DNA from: Turritopsis dohrnii
Lineage: Eukaryota > Cnidaria > Hydrozoa > Anthoathecata > Oceaniidae
Length of the DNA: 64,000 nt
Direction of reading: 5' to 3'
Assembly (NCBI GenBank): GCA_027922465.2
Contig: BQMF02000482.1
Span: 1 to 64,000 of the forward strand
The stretch's first letter is position 1, and each line of letters opens with the position of its first letter. Made by a program: the position numbers and the translations under genes. The notes below the pieces were generated by a model. It saw nothing but the letters and a program-made list of their open reading frames with translations, had not been told where the DNA came from and made no database searches. Of this stretch, positions 55,957 to 64,000 are shown piece after piece.

Positions 55957-57215
55957 TGTATGGTATTGCAAACCCCTATAAGGAATATATGGCTCGCTTT
56001 GCCTCAAAGCACCGCGTCAGCATGTCAAGATCTCGCATACACCAAGTACCATTGACCAGAATCAAACGCTACATGTGAGGCTGCCGAATCTAGGTGCTAA
56101 TGATGTCATTCTACCAGAATCGCTCAAGCTCACGTTTGACATTAACCTAAAATCCACCGATACAGGACGCTACATCGTCAACAACTTGGGAAAGGCTTTG
56201 TTCGAACAGTTGATTATCAGTTACAAAGGAAATATCATCCAAGACATTCAAAGTGTGGATGTGATGGAAATTTACAAGGACAGATGGCTACCTGAGGAAA
56301 TGCAAGTGGAACGTATCCAACAGGGAATAGATCCGGAAGGTGATGTGAACAAGCTCAGAGTCACACCGGGTGCAACGAGTACTTCAACGATTAAGTCCGC
56401 CCTGGCAGCTGTCTATGGTAACCGTTTTGCCTTTCCTTTATGGGAATTTTTTGAACTCGTCAAGCATCTCCCCTATGTACAGCTTGATGATCGCTTAAGC
56501 TTCAAAATAAAATTTGCAGAGTACGGAAAGGTCATCAAAGATGCAGGATCAGGATCAGGTGCTTCGAAGAAAGATCCTGACGGCACCTACACATTGCATC
56601 TCCAACATTGCTCTAGAATTAGACAAGGTAGAAGACTCTGAGTTTAAACTAAAAGTCTACAATGAACTTGCTAATAAACAACTACCCTACACGCGTGTTT
56701 TACAACATAGAATAATCCCTTTGGACAAGAAAGATACCGCCTGGAATATACAGGTAAACGTGCCCAGCGTGAGTTTAAAAGCCCTCGTTCTATTCTTTCT
56801 TGATCCAGACAAACGAAAAGCATATGTTATGGATAACACCCATTACTACAACCCGAAAATCAGCAAGGTAGATAATACCATCGAAGGAGGGCCTAATCAG
56901 CTCTATACACATGGCTTACTTCCAGAAGAAATGTATGCCCCGGCACGGAAGTATTTCACTTCCGACAAGCTGCTGCCGGCCATTAGTCCTGCTAACTTCT
57001 TCGATTCTATTTACTGCCTTTTTATCGACTTTCGAAGTGTTGCTGACAACACTCTACATGGTGTGGGGAGGCGCCTCCAAAACACTTCAGATGGTGTCAC
57101 ACTGCGGATCACCAAAAAAGCTGATGGTGCGGGGGCCATTCAATGTTACCTCTTTGTGCTACAAGATGGACAGGTTAACTTCGCGAATGCACGCTTCCAA
57201 AATGTCCGCTACTAA
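55957..57215 (+). pseudogene. Polinton major capsid protein (double jelly roll), two frameshifts
   Basis: Starts at ATG 55957 (MYGIANPYKEYMARFASKHR), after TTATAATAAAC. A shift near 56,015 moves to the frame with HVRLPNLGANDVILPESLKL, the strand-rich N-terminal hallmark of Polinton capsids. It continues with VNNLGKALFEQLIISYKGN and DVMEIYKDRWLPEEM. A second shift near 56,595 leads into ISNIALELDKVEDSEF and the C-terminal jelly roll, with RVLQHRIIPLDKKDTAWNIQ, FFLDPDKRKAYV and YCLFIDFRSVADNTLHGVG, ending at TAA 57213-57215. Total reading is about 419 codons. It forms the hexameric shell of the predicted virion. Six bases separate it from the ATPase gene. Confidence 0.75.
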
Positions 57216-57220
57216 AAGAA

Positions 57221-57826
57221 ATGGACCTTGTTAAAGATCCTTGTACCGCAATTTTTTCAGGACCGACAGGCTGTGCCAAGACGGAACTGGTTCTATGCTT
57301 ACTACAGAATCAGTTCAAGCACCACTTTGACTATATCATCATTCTCTGTCCTTCCCTTAGATGGAATACAACCTATAAAGCCTGTACGATTCTCTGGGAA
57401 GATGATGATGTTTTTCTGATCGAACCTACACCACAACAGGACTTACTATGTTGGATTGAGAGATTCACCAAGCAATTTGCAGGGCAGGAAACCTTATTCA
57501 TCATCGATGATTCTATAGCTGATGAGATACTCGATAAGAAGAGCAGCTCACTTCTTGATCTAACTACCATAGGACGTCATCAAAAACATAGTCTATGGCT
57601 TCTCACCCAAGTCTACACAGCTTTTCCAAAGAACATCAGACGACAGGCGAAAATGCTATTCACTTGGTATCCTAAGCAGTTGAGCAACGCTAAGTTTATC
57701 TGTGAGGAAACCAATGTCATCTCTAAAGACGACTGGCGTGACGTCTTCCAACATTTGAAGAATTCGAAACACGCTTATGCTTACATGCGATCAGAGTTTC
57801 CTTGGAGTTACAAGGTTGTTCAATAA
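57221..57826 (+). CDS. A32-type genome-packaging ATPase, 201 aa, intact
   Basis: FtsK/HerA-superfamily motor that would pump DNA into capsids. Walker A is GPTGCAKT (residues 14-21), where the usual Gly before Lys is Ala. Walker B is LFIIDDS (about 91-97). A conserved tract GRHQKHSLWLLTQ follows, matching the sensor region of A32-like enzymes. The length is usual for Polintons. The frame has no lesion. It follows the capsid gene by six bases, the typical Polinton order, and converges with the right ankyrin gene. Both stop codons lie in one palindrome. Confidence 0.9.
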   Translation: MDLVKDPCTAIFSGPTGCAKTELVLCLLQNQFKHHFDYIIILCPSLRWNTTYKACTILWEDDDVFLIEPTPQQDLLCWIERFTKQFAGQETLFIIDDSIADEILDKKSSSLLDLTTIGRHQKHSLWLLTQVYTAFPKNIRRQAKMLFTWYPKQLSNAKFICEETNVISKDDWRDVFQHLKNSKHAYAYMRSEFPWSYKVVQ

Positions 57827-57845
57827 GTATACAAACTACTTATTG
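57821..57845. terminator. Palindrome holding both convergent stop codons
   Basis: CAATAAGTA and TACTTATTG, a 9-bp stem with a 7-base loop. The ATPase stop TAA (57824-57826) and the ankyrin stop on the minus strand (57842-57840) occupy equivalent positions in the two arms. An almost identical palindrome follows the left ankyrin gene (25043-25067). Confidence 0.8.
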
Positions 57846-58520
57846 AAGATAGGCACCCAAAAATTTCTTATCCTCTTCATCATAGTACCAATCCCACACC
57901 CTATCCGGATGCATGGCAACTTCCACCAAGTCGTAGTAGAGATCTTTCACGAATCGACGCTTGTGATGATAGCGAAACAACTCTTCATGTATACTATCGT
58001 AAGCTAACCAACTTCGACAGAGTGCTAAAATCTTAAAGTACCCCTCATCTGCTGCTACTATCATTGTCAAGTCAAAAGCCGTCGCTATTCACTCCTTTAG
58101 CAGTTTAACTACCTCAATGTGACCAGTAGAAGCTGCTACTATCATTATCAAGTCAAACTCAATCGCACCCCATTCCAAACACAGTCGAACCACCTCAATG
58201 TGACCCTTTCTACCTGCTGCTAGCATTGTTGAGTTGAAATAGTTTGCATCCCACTCCTTGCAGAGTTTAACGATTTCGGTGTGACCATTTTCAACTGCTG
58301 ACTCCATTGCAATGTCAAAATCAGTTGCTCCCAACTCCTTGCAGAGTTTGATGATCTCGACGTGACCCTTGTAAGCTACTACTACCATTGCCTCATTAAA
58401 CTCTGTCGCACCCCACTCCTTACATAGTTTCACAGTATCGATGTCACCCTTGGAAGCAGCATTCCACATTGACTCGTTTACATCTTCCTCGTTATCAAAT
58501 ATAGATTGGGTATTCGACAT
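57840..58520 (-). pseudogene. Ankyrin-repeat gene, right end (one nonsense codon)
   Basis: ATG 58520 follows TTGTAATAAAGG. At least five ankyrin-like units of the form GHIEVVKLCKEWGATEFDLAM follow. A TGA at 58091-58089 replaces the Trp of a KEWGA unit; the next codons also show G-to-A changes. The same frame continues through ALCRSWLAYDSIHEELFRYH to the tail VAMHPDRVWDWYYDEE and TAA at 57840. Full reading is 226 codons. The tail is shared with the left-end gene, which shows that the two are paralogues. Host targets are unknown. Confidence 0.8.
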
Positions 58521-58541
58521 CCTTTATTACAATATTGCTGT

Positions 58542-58829
58542 TCAACTTTGAAATCTTTTACGAGTGGACAGAACTGACGCAGGGGAATTCCCTAACTCAT
58601 TATCCATCCACTTGTTATGACAGTTGTTACATTCATTGAACACTGATGTTCCCTCATCACATGACCTGGCTTGTTTTGCTATTGAAAGAATGTTCCTACT
58701 CCCACAGCAATGGCAAGTATACAATGTTTGTTCTCGGGCAGTCGCTCGAGGCTTTGACATTTCCTTGAATATTTCAAGGAGTCTATTCTTGGCAGAGTCA
58801 AATACTGGATTTGAAAAGTCCTCTTCCAT
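58542..58829 (-). CDS. TFIIS-like zinc-ribbon protein, 95 aa
   Basis: Starts ATG 58829, whose first bases lie in the terminal repeat. N-terminal helix (SAKNRLLEIFKEMSKP), then a C4-type ribbon: CHCCG, then CNNCHNKW. The centre QARSCDEGTSVFNECN parallels the TFIIS hairpin, including the catalytic Asp-Glu pair that reaches into RNA polymerase II to stimulate transcript cleavage. TFIIS-like ribbons occur in large DNA viruses. At 95 aa it would be the ribbon domain with a short lead. The frame is intact. The TAA-like spacing to the ankyrin gene is 21 bases, so they may be co-transcribed. Confidence 0.75.
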   Translation of the reverse strand: MEEDFSNPVFDSAKNRLLEIFKEMSKPRATAREQTLYTCHCCGSRNILSIAKQARSCDEGTSVFNECNNCHNKWMDNELGNSPASVLSTRKRFQS

Positions 58830-59138
58830 TTATTTCAGAAACTTTGAAATTTTTTTCCAGTGGACAGAACTGACGCATTCGTTTTTTCTGCTGACCTCAG
58901 CACTTTTCCACGATACTGCTAACCTCAACACTTTTCCACGCATGCGCAGTAGGGGGATTGATGACGTCATTGCTTGCCCTTAAATCTGATGACGTCATTG
59001 CTTGCGCCAGAATCTGATGACGTCAGTGGGGGCCTTTTTACATTCGTTTTCGTGTGTGTGCATGGTTTTCGTGTGTGTGCGTGGTTTTCGTGTGTGTGCG
59101 TGGTTTTTGTGTGTGTGCGTGTGTTGCGCTAGAATCCC
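58822..59138. repeat. Polinton right terminal inverted repeat, 317 bp
   Basis: Uninterrupted partner of the left repeat. It holds three TGACGTCA palindromes at 58962, 58990 and 59018 (28-bp spacing), two CTGACCTCA(G/A)CACTTTTCCACG units, and (GTGTGTGCGTGGTTTTC)n at the outer end, finishing CTAGAATCCC. Confidence 0.92.
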
Positions 59139-59735
59139 CATATTACTATCCCTAACTCTATTGGTTATCGAGATAATTTTCCCTAAACGTCGCATTCCAT
59201 TAGGGTCTCAATACAATGGTTTCACACTGACGTCGCACAAAATACAATCAAACAATCTCTTCACAACTCAATCTACCATTTTTCGCGACAGACAGACAGG
59301 CAGACAGACAGACAAACAGAAAATCGGCTATTAATATATAGACTAGCACCAAGGCGGCGTCGCTCGCCGCAACATGTTCAGCCTGTGTAGAATCCAGGAA
59401 AAATAAAATTTAGGAATTGGCAACGATAAGTAAATCCTTGTTGTAGAGGTCGAAAAACTGTTCAAAAGAATGTATGGGATCGTTTTGCTACGACCAATCA
59501 CTACAGAGATACCATCGATCAAAAGCTTTGATGACGTTACAGACCCGTCAGTTATCACTATTGGTTATCGAGATAATTTTCCCTAAACGTCGCATTCCAT
59601 TAGGGTCTCAATACAATGGTTTCACACTGACTTCAACCAAAATACAATCAAACAATCTCTTCATAACTCAATCTACCATTTTTCGTGACAGACAGACAGA
59701 CAAACTGAGAATTGACTATTAATATATAGACTAGT
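59139..59735. repeat. Host repeat, right part, and an adjacent second copy
   Basis: 59145-59345 continues the repeat interrupted by the Polinton, ending GACAGACAG-rich and TATATAGACTAG. A second, uninterrupted copy fills 59346-59735, and its matching segment (GACCCGTCAGTTATCACTATT) shows what the family looks like without the insertion. Confidence 0.75.
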
Positions 59736-60750
59736 ATTCCGCGTAAAAGTTTTTTAGGTCTTTATTTCGAAACGGATGTGCAAGAATCCCGCGTTCCCGT
59801 GTTCGAACCCCGTGACGAAAATTTCAATTACGGAATCGGGACTGGAAAATGTACCCATGTTGTAGAGCTTGAAAAACCGAGCAAAAAATGTATGGGATCT
59901 TTTCGCTACGATCAACCGTTGCAGAGATATCGTCGATCAAAGATTTTGATGACGTCATATCCGCAGTACCAAATAAAATTTAGGCCCAAATCTTGCGTCA
60001 CTCCTTCACCCGTATCGCAGACCCTAAAAACATCATTTATCCCTATTGGTTCTCGAGATATTTCCCTTAAAACGTCGTGTTCGATTGGGGATGCAATGCA
60101 ATGGTTCCCCTGTGATAGATTAGAAAACTGACATCCCGGCACATGCTACTATACAATAATCGCAAAAAACGCATGGCCTAACGAAAAATATGACTACGAT
60201 TAAGAAGATTTTGACCGTAAAATTCAATAAAATTGATCACTCTCTAAAATAAAAGTGTGACACACACTCGCTATTATATATAAGACGGCGACGCCAACGA
60301 TCAACATGTATTTCAGGTGAAACATTTCTATCGGTTTTTATTTCGAAAAAAATCCCTTTATTCAAATCTCGTGTACGCGTATAAACCATATAAACCGACG
60401 CGTATAGCCGCCCAGGCGGCGACGCTCGCTGACCATGTTCATCTTGTGTTGTGTCGCACGACGCCCGCAATCAACATACATTTTTGGCAAAATATTTCTT
60501 ACCGGTTTTTATTTCGAAAATGAACCCGTGTCCCGTGTAAGCGTATGAACGTTGTTGTATGTACTGATAAAAAAAACTGACGTCAAATCAGTGGTGGAAT
60601 CTGACGTCATTACAGAGAAGAAAACCTTCTCGCCTCTACATGGTTTTACGCGGACAATATAGGAAATCCTACGTAAAATTTAGTTAAATATATCACTTCT
60701 TAAATTAAAAGTGGGATGCACAATTGCGAATTAGTATAATAAGACTAGTA
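59736..60750. repeat. Diverged members of the right-flank repeat family
   Basis: Includes TTCCGCGTAAAAGTTTTTTA at the start, the TACGATCAACCGTTGCAGAGAT interior near 59,910, and at 60,405 an AGGCGGCGACGCTCGCTGACC unit. All resemble other copies in the flank. No gene was recognised. Confidence 0.6.
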
Positions 60751-61729
60751 TCCCGTGTAAAAATTTTTTACGGGTTTTAATTCTGAAAGTGACTCTCAAA
60801 AATGGTTTCGAAAAATTAAATCACAGCATGACGAACAGAAAGAGTATCAGTGCTGTAAGTACTTTAAACTTTAAATATAAGAGTGCAGAACAGTCGTTTT
60901 ACTTGGAAGATCTGAAACCCATCAAAATTAAAAATGTGCGCTATGCATCCGCTTTTTCACTTTGTAAAATAGTATCGATTGAAAATGCAATGGTTCCCCG
61001 TAATAAAAAAATCTAACGTCAATACGGAAAAAACAACACTTTTCATCTTTTTAGTTAAAAGTCTGTAGGTATTTTGGCTAAAGCATTTTAGTTCGCTATC
61101 AACACTGAGTTCTGAACAGAAAGACTTCTTAATTGGAAGATCTGAAACACATCAAAATATTCATAATATATCTTTTACGATACGATATATACAGTAGCAA
61201 AACAGTAGAAAACAGGAAAACACCAGAGAGATTAAAATCGCTTTAACTTGAATACATACCCCAACGTAAATAAAAGCCAAACGCATAAGTTGAATGAACA
61301 ATTTTATACCTGCACGAACCCAGAACGTCATGATTTAAAACCATGATATTCATTTCTTCGATCGTTTATATATTGTTTTTTATCCATCTTCTCTAAGAGA
61401 AAAGTAATAATGCAGAAACCATTCTATAAGCGAAACAAATTCAAAAAACAAAAAACTTCAAAAGCAAACTTACCCTAAAAACATTAATAAATTTTCGTGC
61501 AATACTTTCGTTGTCGTCTATTGTTTCTTAATCAATCAAAACATTGCAAACGAATACGAAACGATCAAAATAAACGCAATGTAAAGGTATCTTTTCCTTA
61601 TACTTATCGTAATATTAACCGTGATCTGACATACTTTTATGAATAAGTGATCGCAAAAACGACCCGAAATTTTAGAGAGTGAAAGCATGAAAAAAGCGGA
61701 TGCACACTCGTAATTAGAATATAGACTAG
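60751..61729 (+). mobile_element. Helitron-like non-autonomous repeat, copy 1
   Basis: Begins TCCCGTGTAAAAATTTTTTA after an A, and ends ATATAGACTAG. TC...CTAG with an A before the 5' end fits Helitron rules, but I see no convincing 3' hairpin. The first 26 bases form a palindrome (CCCGTGTAAAAA/TTTTTTACGGG). Length 979 bp; no coding sequence. Confidence 0.5.
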
Positions 61730-62545
61730 CCGTCAAGACGGCGTCGCTTGCCACCCATGTTCAGCTTGAGTTGTGTCGCACGCCGCCCGTAATCAACACG
61801 CATTTCAGGTAAAACACTTTTTACCGGTTTTTATTTCGAAAATGATCCCTTTATTCAAATCCCGTGTAAGTGTGTATAAAAGTTGTTGTATGTACTGATA
61901 AAAAAACACTGACGTCAAATCAATGATACAGTAGAATCTGACGTCATTACTGGAAAAAAACGTTCTCGGTTTGCGTAGTGGGTGCGTGGAATCACCCGTT
62001 CGCTAGCGAAAATATGGATTGCGTGAAAGCCGGATATTCATTCAACAAATTCTGAGGAGCGAGTTGAATGCATGAATACGTATCCATAACTGAAAGAATA
62101 GCTGTAATTTTTGTTAGTTTCCTTGAAACTAATGCAATGTATCCTATCAATGTAATAGACATTTTAATTATATTGCGATTCAAAGACCTTATTACTTCAA
62201 ATGTCGAAATACCAAACTGTGCTCCCTTGCCTCGTTTTGATGTGGTAATTTATGAAAATTATCAGAAATTGGCCTATAGCAATTTTCAGTAATGAAAAAC
62301 TTAATATCAAGTAATGTCACAATATAAAAAATCAAAACAAGGTCCGGTTTGATAGTCTGATAACGTGTATTCAAGGATTTGATTTTGTCAATGTGGGATG
62401 GAGACAGAAAAGAGAAGGAAAACAAAATGCTTTATGAATCAATCTTTTCCAGTTCTTTTATGCATAAGTATAGATTCAATTAAATTCTGACACTCAGTGG
62501 CAAAAAGAGCATGAATAAAAATGATCTATTGTAAAAAAACTAGTA
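61730..62545. repeat. Another flank-repeat unit between the two Helitron-like copies
   Basis: Starts CCGTCAAGACGGCGTCGC and runs through TTTCAGGTAAAACACTTTTT, resembling 60,405-60,560. The centre (62,000-62,500) has no similarity that I recognise and no plausible gene. Confidence 0.5.
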
Positions 62546-63847
62546 TCCCGTGTAAAAATTTTTTACGGGTTTTAATTCTGAAAATGACATCTCAAAAATA
62601 GTGTCGAAAAATTAACTCACAGAATAAAAAAACAGAAGTGCATCAGTGTTGTAAGTACTGTAAACTCTCTCTAATTCCTAATAACTAATAACTCTAATAG
62701 CCTTAATAAAAAGAAATAACAGGTGCAGGTACCATAAAATTCGTTTGATTTAGAAAGAGATAGAATTTGGAGATCCTAACTGTATTACTGAACTCTAAAA
62801 AATATACCAAAGCATGTATGATCGTTCAGTGACAACCAACCGTTACCGAGGTATCGTCGATCAAACATTTGAGGTTTGTCAAAGCTCTGTTCGTCACTCC
62901 TTCGTCAATGTCTCGTTGACCATAAAAAATGTCAGTTATTTTCTTAGAGGTTCTAGAGATATTTTCCAAATAACTTTGCATCTCTAATTGAAGAGGCCAT
63001 GCAATAGTTCCCCTGATTTAAAAATCCACTTAAACAGACTCCATCTAGATTAAACGTTTTTCCAGGTTTGCAATCAACACTGGAGCGCTGAACAAAAAAG
63101 TCGTTTTACTTGGAAGATCTGAAACACATTAAAAATGAAAATACGCGCTGTGCATCCACTTTTTTCACTCCTTAAAATAAATTGTATTGATTGAAGATTC
63201 AATGCAATGGTTCCCCGTGATTAAAAAATCTAACGTCAATACGGAAAAAAAACACTCCTCACTCTTTTAATTAAAGATCTCTAGGTATTTCGGCTAAAGC
63301 ATTTTTAGTTTACTATCTACACTGGAGTTGTGAACAGAAAAACGTTTTAATCAGAAGATCTGAAACACATCAAAATATTCATAATAATTCTTTCACGATA
63401 CGATATATGCAGTAGTAAAAATACATTGTGCTTACATGCAAACAACAAAAAGATTAATTGCGCTGTAAGTTGTCAAAATATGAATTGTAAACAATTGCGA
63501 TTTTCTTGTACAAACCCAGAACGTCATGATTAAAAACCATGATATTTATTTCTTCAATCGCGTATTATTGGAAAAGTAATGATGCAGAAACCCATTCATA
63601 CTATAAGAAAAACAAAACAAACAAACAAAAAAGTCCTAAAGCGTACTTACCCTAAAAACATTAATAAATCTTCGTGCAATAATGTCGTTGTTGTCTATTG
63701 TTTCTAGATCTCGCGAATAATAAAAAAACGATCGAATCTATTATTAAACGATCTATTATGAATAAGTGACCGCAAAAACGACCCGAAATTTTAGAGAGTG
63801 AAAGCGTGAAAAAAGCGGATGCACAGCGCGTATTAGGATATAGATAG
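62546..63847 (+). mobile_element. Helitron-like non-autonomous repeat, copy 2
   Basis: Same 5' end as copy 1 (TCCCGTGTAAAAATTTTTTA, preceded by A), same interior (ACGATACGATATATGCAGTA, GACCCGAAATTTTAGAGAGT), and the same 3' region (AAAGCGGATGCACA), but the last four bases are mutated (ATAG). It is about 320 bp longer than copy 1 because of extra sequence in the first half. Confidence 0.5.
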
Positions 63848-64000
63848 CTTTTTCGAATGCATAAAGAAACGCTAGGAAGTAAAACTAACAAGAAATACGT
63901 AACAAACATCTTTTAAACTTTGCCAAAATGTTCAGATAACTAACCCAGATATAATGAACAATATCCAGTTTTATGTTGCAATTTTAAATGTCGATCAACA

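Larger units (their letters stand above)
23962..59138. mobile_element. Polinton/Maverick element, 35,177 bp
   Basis: Ends GGGATTCTAG and CTAGAATCCC are exact inverted copies. Both flanks are CATATT (23956-23961, 59139-59144), the 6-bp duplication that is the Polinton rule. Inside are polymerase B, DD35E integrase, packaging ATPase and capsid genes. Polintons are self-synthesising integrating elements related to adintoviruses and are thought able to form virions. This copy is larger than the usual 15-20 kb because a 13-kb CACTA element, two LINEs and smaller elements have landed in it; the Polinton sequence proper is roughly 16 kb. Most genes carry one or more stops or shifts, so it is not autonomous. 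Genes near the two ends point inward. Confidence 0.95.

Noticed and set aside
24878..58091. Reassigned genetic code (TGA or TAG as Trp) in the Polinton
   Set aside because: TAG, TGA and TAA all occur, frameshifts are frequent in the same genes, and host genes use the standard code; decay explains it better.
59060..59130. CRISPR-like short regular repeats (GTGTGTGCGTGGTTTTC)
   Set aside because: They are tandem without unique spacers, lie within a Polinton terminal repeat, and are mirrored at the other end.

Overview
The window looks like nuclear DNA of an invertebrate animal: AT-rich, with spliced genes that have GT/AG introns, two recognisable metazoan genes, and dense layered transposable elements. 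I cannot name the species from sequence alone.

Left part (1-20,200). Two host genes lie on the minus strand. RMND1 (558-5046; its 3' end lies beyond the window) encodes a mitochondrial DUF155 protein. HSF2BP/MEILB2 (5973-17951; twelve exons, all phases agree, 379 aa) encodes the meiotic BRCA2 partner. HSF2BP intron 1 (about 7 kb) is filled with small inverted-repeat elements: one mariner-type with TA duplications, and two piggyBac-type with TTAA duplications, one of which holds a further insertion. Upstream of the gene are two more inverted-repeat elements and degenerate telomere-like tracts. A LINE (about 20,222-23,466) follows.

Centre (23,962-59,138). This is a Polinton/Maverick of 35,177 bp. 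It begins GGGATTCTAG, ends CTAGAATCCC, and is flanked by the perfect 6-bp duplication CATATT. It carries the expected set: protein-primed DNA polymerase B, DD35E integrase, A32-type packaging ATPase, major capsid and penton-type capsid genes. It also has three ankyrin genes, a TFIIS-like zinc ribbon, several small membrane proteins and a coiled-coil membrane protein. Many genes carry stops or frameshifts, so it is a recently decayed copy. I could not find an adenain-type protease. Several of its genes share a TATAATAAAG-like start motif and end in 9-11-bp stem-loops.

The Polinton has itself been hit several times. A CACTA/EnSpm transposon (26,569-39,522; 12,954 bp; CACTGCG/CGCAGTG ends, AGA duplication) splits the polymerase gene. 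It holds a six-exon Tnp2 transposase on the minus strand and a divergent eight-exon coiled-coil gene on the plus strand, and both are nearly intact. Inside a transposase intron sits an 8-bp-duplication MITE, which itself contains another MITE. The layers are therefore host repeat, Polinton, CACTA, MITE, MITE. Two LINEs (41.2-43.6 kb and about 49-52 kb), another MITE and a tRNA-like SINE also sit in the Polinton.

Right part (59,145-64,000). No genes were found. The region is a nest of host interspersed repeats, including two copies of a family with Helitron-like ends (A^TC ... CTAG).
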